Below are positions 1-6,852 of a stretch of 7,266 bases of DNA, in pieces. The DNA is from CAZYXZ01 sp964651395. Its GTDB lineage: Bacteria; Actinomycetota; Actinomycetes; BP-191. The number at the start of each line of letters is the position of its first letter. The first letter of the stretch is position 1. Location: the NCBI GenBank assembly GCA_964651395.1, contig CAZYXZ010000104.1, positions 1 through 7,266 on the forward strand, read 5' to 3'. The notes under the pieces were generated by a model. The model had not been told where the DNA came from and ran no database searches. It saw only the letters and a list, made by a program, of their open reading frames with translations. The translations under genes and the position numbers were made by a program.

Positions 1-2855
1 ACCAGCTCGTCGGACGGCGCGAGATCGTCGGCAAGCCGCTCCTGGAGGCCCTGCGGACCGCGCCGGGGTGCCGGAACCGCCTGATCGGCGTCCTGGCGAC
101 GTCCGCGGCACTGGGCGACCACCTGGCCCGCCACCCGGAGGACTGGCTGACGCTGCGTGACGACCGGCTGGTCGAGTCGCGGCCGAGCGCCTACGGCCTG
201 GCCTCGGCCCTGCTGGCCGCCGTCGGCGCGGACACGCGCGAGCCGCTGCCCTGGGGCTCGGGCGGGGCACGCGCCGAGTCGGCGGACGAGCCCGCGCTGG
301 ACGCCCTGCGCGCGGAGTACCGCTCGGCGCTGCTCGGTCTGGCCGCCCGGGACGTCTGCGCGGACCTGGCGGTGGAGGACGTCTCCGCGGAGCTCGCCGA
401 CCTGGCCGCGGCCACCCTCGACGCCGCCCTGGCGGTCGCGATGGCCGGGCTGCCGGAGGACGCGCCCGCGTGCCGGCTCGCGATCATCGGCATGGGCAAG
501 TGCGGCGGCCGTGAGCTCAACTACGTCAGCGACGTCGACGTGGTCTTCGTCGCGGAGCCGCTGCCCGGCGTGGAAGAGGCGGACGCCCTGCGGACCGCGA
601 CCCGGCTGGCCGAGGGTGTGATCCGGGTCTGCGGCAGCACGACGCAGGAGGGCGCGATCTGGCCGGTCGACGCGGCGCTGCGGCCGGAGGGCAAGGCCGG
701 GCCGCTCGTGCGGACGCTGGCCAGCCACGAGGCGTACTACCAGCGCTGGGCGCGGCCGTGGGAGTTCCAGGCCCTGCTGAAGGCGCGCCCGGTGGCCGGC
801 GACATCGCCCTCGGCGAGGAGTACGTCGCCCGGATCGCGCCGCTGGTCTGGGCCGCCGGCCGCGAGGACCTGGTCGCCGAGGTCCAGTCGATGAAGCGCC
901 GCGTGGAGGAGTCGGTGGCCGGCGAGGGCGGCCGGCAGATCAAGCTGGGGCCCGGCGGGCTGCGCGACGTGGAGTTCGCCGTCCAGCTGCTCCAGCTCGT
1001 GCACGGCCGCGCGGACGAGAGCCTGCGCGTGCGGGGCACGCTCGAGGGCCTGGTGCGGCTGGCCGAGGGCGGCTACGTCGGCCACGAGGACGCGGAGCGG
1101 CTCGGCCAGGCCTACCGGTTCCTGCGCAAGGTCGAGCACCGGCTGCAGCTGCAGAAGCTCCGCCGCACGCACTCCCTGCCGGTGGATCCGGACGCGCTCG
1201 ACTGGCTGGCCCGCAGCCTCGGGCTGCGCGACGGCGCGGAGGGCACGGCGGTCGAGCAGTTCCGGGCCGAGCATGCGCGCCAGGCGGTCGAGGTCCGCCG
1301 CCTGCACGAGAAGCTGTTCTACCGGCCGCTGCTCAGCGCCGTCGCCCGGCTGCCCGACGACGCCGTCCGGCTCACCCCCGAGGCGGCCGAGGAGCGCCTG
1401 GAGTTCCTCGGCTTCGCCGACCCGGCCGGGGCGCTACGGCACATCGACGCGCTCACCCGCGGGCTGACCCGCCGGGCCGCGGTGCTGCGCACCATGCTGC
1501 CGGTGATCCTGCCGGCTTTCGCCGACGCGCACGACCCGGACGCCGGGCTGCTCGCCTTCCGGTCCGTCGCCGACGCGCTCGGCGAGTCCCCGTGGTTCCT
1601 CGGCCTGCTGCGCGACTCCGACGTCGTCCTCGGCCGGCTGGCTCGGCTGCTCTCGGCGTCGCGCTACGTCGCCGACCTGCTGGCTCGCGCCCCGGAGGCG
1701 GTCGGCATCGTCGCGAGGGACGAGGATCTCGCGCCGCGCTCGGCCGATGTGCTGCGCGAGGAGATGCGCGCCGTCGTCTCCCGGCAGGAGAACGCGGAGG
1801 AGGCGGCCACCGCCATCCGCGCGCTGCGCCGGCACGAGCTGCTGCGCGTCGCGTGCGCGGACCTGCTCGGCCGCCTGGACGTGGTCGCGGTCGGCGCGGC
1901 GCTCACCGCCGTCGCGGAGGCGACGCTGTCGGGCGCCTACGAGGCGGCGCTGCAGTCCGTGGCGGCACGCACGGGCCAGCCGGTCGGCGTCCGGCTGGCC
2001 GTCATCGGGATGGGCCGGCTCGGCGGCCTCGAGCAGGGCTACGGCTCCGACGCCGACGTCTTGTTCGTCTACGAGCCGGAAGGCGGCCCGGTCGAGGGAG
2101 CGGACGACAGCGCCGCGTCGGAGCTCGCGCACGACGTCGCGGAGGAGCTCCGCCGGCTGCTCGCACTGCCCGCTCCCGACCCGCCGCTGCTGGTCGACGC
2201 CGACCTACGACCCGAGGGCCGGCAGGGTCCGCTGGTGCGCAGCCTTGCGGCGTACGAGCGCTACTACGAGCGCTGGTCGCACGTCTGGGAGGCGCAGGCG
2301 CTGCTGCGCGCGCGCCCGGTGGCCGGCGACGCCGAACTGGGCAAGCGGTTCACCGAGCTGATCGCGCCGGTCCGCTGGCCGGCCGAGTTCAGCGCCGAGC
2401 AGGCGCGCGAGGTACGCCGGATCAAGGCCCGCATCGAGGCGGAGCGGCTGCCGCAGGGTGCCAACCGGGGCATGCACACCAAGCTCGGCCCGGGCGGGCT
2501 GGCCGACGTCGAGTGGACGGTGCAGCTGCTGCAGCTCCAGCACGCGCACCAGGTACCCGGTCTGCAGACGACGTCGACGCTCGACGGGCTGGCGGCCGCC
2601 CGGACGGCCGGGCTGCTCGAGCCGCGCGACGCCGAGATCCTGGAGGAGGCCTGGCGCATCGCCGCCGACGCGCGCAACGCCGTCATGCTGGTCCGCGGGC
2701 GCACGTCCGACGTGCTGCCGGCCGACTCCGTCGCGCTGGCCGGGGTGTCCCGCGCCGTCGGCTACCCTGCGCGCAGCCGCGGGGACTTCCTCGACTCCTA
2801 CCGGCGGGCGACGCGGCGCGCCCGGGCGGTCGTGGAGAAGGTCTTCTATTCATGA
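1..2855 (+). CDS. glnE: Bifunctional glutamine synthetase adenylyltransferase / adenylyl-removing enzyme (5'-truncated)
   Basis: This enzyme adds AMP to, and removes it from, a tyrosine of glutamine synthetase, tuning ammonium assimilation in the cytoplasm under PII control. The frame is open from the window edge (first full codon at base 3) and gives 950 residues; actinobacterial GlnE is about 1,000, so only an N-terminal piece is missing. Two homologous nucleotidyltransferase halves are visible. The first has GMGKCGG at 163-169, the S-D-V-D pair at 176-179 and VDAALRPEG from Asp223. The second has GMGRLGG at 669-675, G-S-D-A-D at 681-685 and VDADLRPEG from Asp732. Each is followed by RPVAGD and by the KLGPGGL-DVE motif of the family. 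By family knowledge the first half is the deadenylylase and the second the adenylyltransferase; both keep their acidic metal ligands, so both should be active. The C-terminus ends in EKVFYS, and the TGA shares four bases with the next gene. The promoter is outside the window. Confidence 0.96.
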   Translation, partial: QLVGRREIVGKPLLEALRTAPGCRNRLIGVLATSAALGDHLARHPEDWLTLRDDRLVESRPSAYGLASALLAAVGADTREPLPWGSGGARAESADEPALDALRAEYRSALLGLAARDVCADLAVEDVSAELADLAAATLDAALAVAMAGLPEDAPACRLAIIGMGKCGGRELNYVSDVDVVFVAEPLPGVEEADALRTATRLAEGVIRVCGSTTQEGAIWPVDAALRPEGKAGPLVRTLASHEAYYQRWARPWEFQALLKARPVAGDIALGEEYVARIAPLVWAAGREDLVAEVQSMKRRVEESVAGEGGRQIKLGPGGLRDVEFAVQLLQLVHGRADESLRVRGTLEGLVRLAEGGYVGHEDAERLGQAYRFLRKVEHRLQLQKLRRTHSLPVDPDALDWLARSLGLRDGAEGTAVEQFRAEHARQAVEVRRLHEKLFYRPLLSAVARLPDDAVRLTPEAAEERLEFLGFADPAGALRHIDALTRGLTRRAAVLRTMLPVILPAFADAHDPDAGLLAFRSVADALGESPWFLGLLRDSDVVLGRLARLLSASRYVADLLARAPEAVGIVARDEDLAPRSADVLREEMRAVVSRQENAEEAATAIRALRRHELLRVACADLLGRLDVVAVGAALTAVAEATLSGAYEAALQSVAARTGQPVGVRLAVIGMGRLGGLEQGYGSDADVLFVYEPEGGPVEGADDSAASELAHDVAEELRRLLALPAPDPPLLVDADLRPEGRQGPLVRSLAAYERYYERWSHVWEAQALLRARPVAGDAELGKRFTELIAPVRWPAEFSAEQAREVRRIKARIEAERLPQGANRGMHTKLGPGGLADVEWTVQLLQLQHAHQVPGLQTTSTLDGLAAARTAGLLEPRDAEILEEAWRIAADARNAVMLVRGRTSDVLPADSVALAGVSRAVGYPARSRGDFLDSYRRATRRARAVVEKVFYS
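2834..2841 (+). promoter_or_regulatory. Probable Shine-Dalgarno of the hydrolase gene, inside glnE
   Basis: The purine run GGAGAAGG lies within the last codons of glnE and ends 10 bases before the ATG at 2852. It is the best ribosome-binding match near that start and supports choosing it over any upstream in-frame codon. Together with the ATGA overlap it suggests translational coupling. The run also encodes conserved GlnE residues (VEKV), so part of the match may be chance. Confidence 0.45.
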
Positions 2856-3754
2856 GCGGCACCATCGCGGGCGCGACTGAGTCGTACGTCGCGGTCGAGG
2901 GCGTGCGCTTCCACGTCTGGCGCGGCGGGCCCGCACGCAGGCGCAAGACGACCCCGGCGCTGCTGCTGCACGGCGTGCCGCAGACCGCTTACGTCTGGCG
3001 CGAGCTGCTCCCGGAGCTGGCCAAGGACCGCGTGGTCATCGCGCCGGACCTCAAGGGGCTGGGCGAGAGCGAGGGCCGCGCGCCGTACGACATGGCGACG
3101 CTGACCGCCGAGCTGGCCGCGCTCGTGCTGCACGAGGTGGACGGGCCCGTGGACGTGGTCGGCCACGACTGGGGCGGCAGCGTGGCGCTGGGCCTCGCGA
3201 CGGCCCGGCCGGACCTGGTCCGCCGCCTCGTCGACATCTCCGCGCCGTACCGCAAGGTCGACCTCGTGCACGCATGGCACATGCCCGCGTTCCTGGTGCC
3301 CGGGCTGCCCGAGGTGGCGTTCCGGGTCGGCGGCGACCGGCTCGTCCGGGGCATGCTGAGGCACGCGTGGGGGAGTGGGCCACCGCTGCCGGAGGACGTC
3401 GTCGAGCACTACGTGGCGGCGTACGCCGATCCCACCCGGGTCAGCGCCATGAGCGCGTACTACCGCGACATCGCCGGGCCACGCGCCGCACGCGCGGTCA
3501 CTCGGCTGGTCCGGCGCCGGCGCCCGCAACCCGCCGTCCTCGCGCCGGCGGGGCCGCGCTACCTCCCGCTCGACCGCAGCCTCGTGATCTGGGGGACGCA
3601 GGACCCGGCGATGCCGATGCGCATCGGCGAGGCCGTCGTGAAGGACCTCGGGCCGACGTCATCGATGCTGAGCCTGCCCGGGGTAGGTCATTGGGCCGTG
3701 GAGGAGGCACCGGACGTCGTCGTACCGGCGATCGCGGAGTTCCTGCGCTCCTAG
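2852..3754 (+). CDS. Alpha/beta hydrolase, epoxide hydrolase / haloalkane dehalogenase type
   Basis: This is a 300-residue alpha/beta-hydrolase-fold enzyme, a normal length for the family. The HGVP oxyanion motif is at 40-43 and a PDLKGLGES segment at 65-73. The nucleophile elbow GHDWGG at 104-109 has Asp106 as nucleophile. The acid is probably Asp251 in WGTQDP, and the general base is His280 in GVGHW. An Asp nucleophile plus HGxP is typical of epoxide hydrolases and haloacid/haloalkane dehalogenases, not of serine esterases. Tyr203-Tyr204 in the cap (sequence SAYYRD) resembles the cap tyrosines that polarise the epoxide in epoxide hydrolases, which favours that activity; the substrate is unknown. 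An Arg-rich stretch follows at about 219-226. No signal peptide is seen, so it is probably cytoplasmic. The ATG at 2852 overlaps the glnE stop; the frame stays open far upstream, but that part is only a shadow of glnE. The stop lies inside a 28-bp palindrome. Confidence 0.9.
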   Translation: MSGTIAGATESYVAVEGVRFHVWRGGPARRRKTTPALLLHGVPQTAYVWRELLPELAKDRVVIAPDLKGLGESEGRAPYDMATLTAELAALVLHEVDGPVDVVGHDWGGSVALGLATARPDLVRRLVDISAPYRKVDLVHAWHMPAFLVPGLPEVAFRVGGDRLVRGMLRHAWGSGPPLPEDVVEHYVAAYADPTRVSAMSAYYRDIAGPRAARAVTRLVRRRRPQPAVLAPAGPRYLPLDRSLVIWGTQDPAMPMRIGEAVVKDLGPTSSMLSLPGVGHWAVEEAPDVVVPAIAEFLRS

Positions 3755-3766
3755 GAGCGCAGGAAC
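3739..3766. terminator. Perfect 28-bp palindrome between convergent genes; probable bidirectional terminator
   Basis: Two 14-base arms (GTTCCTGCGCTCCT and its exact reverse complement) meet with no spacer, centred between 3752 and 3753. As RNA this would fold into a long GC-rich hairpin, the innermost bases forming the loop, identical from either strand. It encodes the last residues and TAG stop of the hydrolase, fills the whole 12-bp gap, and ends one base before the stop codon of the PAP2 gene on the other strand. The position fits a shared terminator. There is no T-run on either side, so it would be of the U-poor kind common in actinobacteria, or would act by blocking read-through between convergent units. 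A dimeric protein-binding site is a less likely reading. Confidence 0.75.
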
Positions 3767-4531
3767 CTAGCTCTCCGCGCGGACGAGGGCCGGTGCTCCG
3801 GTCAGCAGGCGCTGCACACCGAAGCCCATGGCCAGCACGACCGCGCCGGCGGCGGCGTCGATCCAGAAGTGGTTGGCCGTGCCGACGATCGCGAACAGGG
3901 TCAGGCAGGGGTAGAGCAGTCCGAGGCCACGCAGGATCCGGTTGCCGCCGAGGCGGTAGAGGACGATGCCGCACCACAGCGCCCAGCCGAAGTGCATCGA
4001 CGGCATCGCGGCGAACTGGTTGGACGCGGACGCGATGTTCGCCGACCCCCACGAGCCCCACGTGTGGAACGTGACGACGGTGTCCGTGTAGCCGTCGAGC
4101 ATGCGCGGCGGCGCGAGCGGATACAGGTAGTACCCGGCCAGCGCGATGAAGTTCGCGGAGTAGAGCGCGGTGCGGAACGGGCGGAACTCGTGCGGGTGGC
4201 GGCGGTACAGCCAGAGCAGCACGGCGATGGTCACGATGAAGTGCGCCGTCGCGTAGAAGTAGTTGAGGAAGATGGCCAGCCACGCGGTGCCGGCGACGAA
4301 CGCGTTGACGGTGCGCTCGATGCCCAGGCCGATCGCGTTCTGGAAGTTCTCGACCTGCACGGCCCGGGTCAGCGCGGCGAGGCTGCGCGTCGGGACGCCG
4401 TTGCGCACCATCCCGTAGGACCAGTAGCCGACCGCGAGGAAGGCGACCTCCTGCCACCAGCGCGGCGGCTTGCGGTCACGCCAGCGAGCGGGAAGGAGGG
4501 CCCAGCCCTGTGTCCCCTGCCCGGCTGCCAT
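3767..4531 (-). CDS. PAP2-superfamily membrane protein (Aur1/inositol-phosphorylceramide-synthase-like, PAP2_3 type)
   Basis: This is a 254-residue polytopic membrane protein with about six hydrophobic segments, at roughly 27-43, 80-108, 121-140, 180-194, 202-217 and 223-240. The phosphatase/phosphotransferase signatures are AAMPSMHFGWAL, with PSMH at 177-180, and GTANHFWIDAAAG, with His221 and Asp225. YPLAPPRM at 137-144 is typical of the Aur1-like branch. The family cleaves or transfers phosphate or phospho-head groups on lipid carriers at the membrane face; the substrate here is unknown. Candidates are a polyprenyl (pyro)phosphate or an inositol phospholipid. It is the last gene of the minus-strand sugar operon, which suggests a role in lipid-linked glycan metabolism. 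The ATG at 4531 was chosen; a TTG at 4561, only 9 bases after the upstream stop, would add ten residues, and neither start has a clear Shine-Dalgarno. The gene ends against the convergent palindrome. Confidence 0.85.
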   Translation of the reverse strand: MAAGQGTQGWALLPARWRDRKPPRWWQEVAFLAVGYWSYGMVRNGVPTRSLAALTRAVQVENFQNAIGLGIERTVNAFVAGTAWLAIFLNYFYATAHFIVTIAVLLWLYRRHPHEFRPFRTALYSANFIALAGYYLYPLAPPRMLDGYTDTVVTFHTWGSWGSANIASASNQFAAMPSMHFGWALWCGIVLYRLGGNRILRGLGLLYPCLTLFAIVGTANHFWIDAAAGAVVLAMGFGVQRLLTGAPALVRAES

Positions 4532-4570
4532 GACCCGGAGTTTCGCACAGAAGGCGGACAAGTTCCGCGC

Positions 4571-5857
4571 TCAGCGACCTATCACGGCGAGTGGCACGCC
4601 GGCCCAGCGGGCGCGGTCGAGCACGCCGCGCCCGTCCACGACGGCGCGCACCCCGGGCGTGTCGGCGGGGGACAGGTCGCGATACTCCGCGTGGTCGGTC
4701 TGCACCACGAGCGCGTCCACCGGCTGGCCGAGCTGGTATGCAGTGAGTCCCAACGTGGCGAGCTCGTCGTCGCCGTAGAGCGGGTCGTGCACGAGGGGAA
4801 CAGCCCCTCGCGCCGCCAGCGCGGCCACGACGGGGAAGACGCCGGAGAACGCGGTCTCGCGCACCCCGCCGCGGTACGCCGCGCCGAGCACCGCCACGCG
4901 CAGGCCGGCCAGGTCGCCGAGCAGCTCCGCGAGCAGGTCGACGGCGTAGCCCGGCATCGCCTCGTTCACCGCCCGCGCCGTGGGCGGCAGCCGGGCGCCG
5001 GGGTCACCGGCCAGGTAGAGCCACGGGTAGACGGGGATGCAGTGGCCGCCCACGGCGATGCCGGGGCGGTGCAGGTGGCTGTAGGGCTGCGAGTTCGCCG
5101 CCTCGGCCACCTGCGCGAAGTCGATGCCGGCACTCGCGGCGAAGCGGGCGAACTCGTTGGCGAGGGCGATGTTCACGTCGCGGTACGTGGTCTCCGCGAG
5201 CTTGGTCAGCTCGGCGGCCTCGGCCGAGTCCATCGGCCACACGCCGTTGGGCCGCGGCAGGTCGGCGCGCTCGTCGAAGTCGAGGAACGAGGCGTAGAAG
5301 TCCGTGCCGCGGCGCGTCGACTCGGCGTCGACGCCGCCGACCAGCTTCGGGTAGCGACGCAGGTCGCGGAAGACGGTGCCGCTCGAGACCCGCTCCGGGC
5401 TGTGCACGACGAACAGGTTCTCGCCCGGGGTCAGGCCGCTCGCCGCCGCCAGCGCTGGCGCGAACCGCCGGCGCGTGCTGCCGACCGGAAGCGTGGTCTC
5501 GTAGCTGACCAGTGTGCCCGCGGCCAGCGCGGGTCCGACCGCCGCCGTCGCCGCGTCCATCGCCGTGAAGTCCGGTCGTCGCTCGGCGTCGATGGCCAGC
5601 GGCACGATGACCAGCACGACCTCGCTGCGCCCCACCGCGTCGCCGGTGTCGGTGGTCGCGGTCAGCCGGCCGTCCGCGACGACGTCGGCGAGTGCCTCGT
5701 CGAGAGTCGGCTCCCCCGGGAACGGCGGACGCCCGGCGTTGACGTCGGCGACGACCTGAGGGTTGCGGTCCACACCGGTGACCTGATGGGCGTGCTGCGC
5801 GGCCTGCACGGCCAGCGGCAGGCCGATCTTCCCCAGCCCGACGACGCAGACCCTCAT
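4571..5857 (-). CDS. Nucleotide-sugar 6-dehydrogenase (UDP-GlcNAc/ManNAc dehydrogenase family, WbpA/WecC-like)
   Basis: This family oxidises C6 of a UDP-hexose or UDP-N-acetylhexosamine to a uronic acid in two NAD+-dependent steps through a cysteine thioester. The protein is 428 residues, a full-length fit. An N-terminal Rossmann motif GLGKIG is at 7-12. SYETTLPVGST at 118-128 and HSPERV at 152-157 are family segments. The central domain has LTKLAETTYRDVNIALANE, with Lys219 and Asn229. The catalytic cysteine is Cys273 in GGHCIPVYP. The C-terminal Rossmann domain starts near 320 (VAVLGAAYRGG). The central helix resembles the UDP-HexNAc dehydrogenases WecC/WbpA more than UDP-glucose dehydrogenase, so a UDP-HexNAc substrate is inferred. 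Two usual signatures differ: PVYP in place of PVDP, and AYRGG in place of the common AYK/AFK. The ATG overlaps the TGA of the upstream dehydrogenase gene, indicating a coupled operon. Confidence 0.9.
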   Translation of the reverse strand: MRVCVVGLGKIGLPLAVQAAQHAHQVTGVDRNPQVVADVNAGRPPFPGEPTLDEALADVVADGRLTATTDTGDAVGRSEVVLVIVPLAIDAERRPDFTAMDAATAAVGPALAAGTLVSYETTLPVGSTRRRFAPALAAASGLTPGENLFVVHSPERVSSGTVFRDLRRYPKLVGGVDAESTRRGTDFYASFLDFDERADLPRPNGVWPMDSAEAAELTKLAETTYRDVNIALANEFARFAASAGIDFAQVAEAANSQPYSHLHRPGIAVGGHCIPVYPWLYLAGDPGARLPPTARAVNEAMPGYAVDLLAELLGDLAGLRVAVLGAAYRGGVRETAFSGVFPVVAALAARGAVPLVHDPLYGDDELATLGLTAYQLGQPVDALVVQTDHAEYRDLSPADTPGVRAVVDGRGVLDRARWAGVPLAVIGR

Positions 5858-6852
5858 GCGGGCAGCTCGACCACGCTCGCGGTACGCGCCGACTCGAGGA
5901 CGGCGTCGGCCACGGCCAGCGTTCGCAGCGCGTCACGCATCGGGACCACGTCGGCATCACTGACCCCGAGCACGGCGTCGCGGAAGTGCGCCAGCTCGAC
6001 GCGCAGCGGTTCGGGTTTGGCGATCGCGTAGCGCACGACGTCGCCCTCGCTCACGCCGCGGAAGCGCGAGATGGCGTCCCACTCCGTGGGCACCTCGGCG
6101 TTGCGGAAGTACGTGAGGTCCGCGGTGAGCGTGTCCGCCTCGTACATGCCCCGCTCACCGGTGACGACGATCTTGCGTTCCTTGGTCGGCGTGAGCCAGT
6201 TGACCAGGTGCGACGTGACGGTGCCGTCGGCGAGCTGCCCCACGGCGGCGACCAGGTCCTCGTGCGGGCGTCCCGCGCGGTGCGCCGTACGCGCCGCGAC
6301 CGACCTGTACGGCGAACCGGCGACCCAGCTCGTCAGGTCGAGGTCGTGCGTCGCCAGGTCCTTGACCACACCGACGTCCGCGATGCGGTCGGGGAACGGG
6401 CCCTGCCGCCGGGTCGCGATCTGGAACACCTCGCCGAGCTCGCCGCCGGCCAGGTGCGCGTGCAGGGCGCGGATCGAGGGGTTGTAGCGCTCGACGAAGC
6501 CGACGCAGCCGAGGACACCGGCGGCGTCGAACGCCGCGACGAGTGCCTCACCGGACGCGAGGTCCGCGGCGAGCGGCTTCTCGACCAGGGTCGGGATCCC
6601 CGCGGCTGCGAGCGCCAGCCCGGCCTCGAGATGACCGCCGGTCGGGACCGCGACAACGCAGAAGTCCAGTCCCAGCGCGATCAGCGCGGCCAGGTCGGGC
6701 ACGAGCGGCTGACCGGACAGCACCGCCCCCCGCGCGGCATCCGGGTCGGCGGCACCGACCAGCTCGACGCCGTCCAGCTCGCGCAGCACGCGCGCGTGGT
6801 GCCGGCCCATCTGGCCGAGCCCGACGACGCCGGCCCGCAGTGCCGCGCTCAT
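5854..6852 (-). CDS. Gfo/Idh/MocA-family sugar dehydrogenase (probable UDP-HexNAc(A) 3-dehydrogenase, WbpB/WlbA-like)
   Basis: This is a 332-residue NAD(P)-dependent oxidoreductase. The N-terminal Rossmann domain has GLGQMG at 11-16. The hallmark EKP (Glu91-Lys92-Pro93) carries the conserved active-site lysine. GFVERYNPS at 118-126 is typical of Gfo/Idh/MocA members annotated as UDP-GlcNAc or UDP-GlcNAcA 3-dehydrogenases. VVKDLATHDLDL, with Asp165, His169 and Asp170, gives the catalytic His/Asp set. The expected reaction is oxidation of C3 of the nucleotide sugar to a ketone, which the neighbouring aminotransferase would convert to an amine. The gene is locked between its partners: its ATG overlaps the aminotransferase TGA and its own TGA overlaps the next ATG, and a weak GGTGA lies just before the start. 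The family assignment is firm; the substrate is inferred from motif and neighbours. An inositol or other sugar dehydrogenase is the main alternative. Confidence 0.88.
   Translation of the reverse strand: MSAALRAGVVGLGQMGRHHARVLRELDGVELVGAADPDAARGAVLSGQPLVPDLAALIALGLDFCVVAVPTGGHLEAGLALAAAGIPTLVEKPLAADLASGEALVAAFDAAGVLGCVGFVERYNPSIRALHAHLAGGELGEVFQIATRRQGPFPDRIADVGVVKDLATHDLDLTSWVAGSPYRSVAARTAHRAGRPHEDLVAAVGQLADGTVTSHLVNWLTPTKERKIVVTGERGMYEADTLTADLTYFRNAEVPTEWDAISRFRGVSEGDVVRYAIAKPEPLRVELAHFRDAVLGVSDADVVPMRDALRTLAVADAVLESARTASVVELPA

Noticed and set aside
1434..2132. 232-codon minus-strand frame antisense to glnE
   Set aside because: It has antisense shadow composition only, and glnE is unambiguous on the + strand.
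480..2600. Internal similarity between the two halves of glnE as a recent tandem duplication
   Set aside because: The two-domain repeat is the normal architecture of GlnE and is ancient; only the 21-base exact repeat is noted separately.
758..2851. Long in-frame upstream extension of the hydrolase reading frame (total near 1,000 codons)
   Set aside because: The extension lies wholly inside glnE in another frame. Its translation is low-complexity Arg/Ala/Gly/Pro with no family motif, while the hydrolase fold begins just after the ATG at 2852.
3498..4457. 319-codon minus-strand frame crossing the convergent junction
   Set aside because: It is a shifted-frame shadow of the PAP2 gene running through the palindrome into the antisense of the hydrolase. 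It is Arg/Pro-rich, while the true frame shows PSMH and NHFWID motifs and membrane segments.
3869..6031. 720-codon open frame on the + strand, antisense to the PAP2 and dehydrogenase genes
   Set aside because: It is a typical antisense shadow in high-GC DNA: repetitive Arg/Val/Glu/Gly/Ala composition, no recognisable domain, and it crosses three well-supported minus-strand genes.
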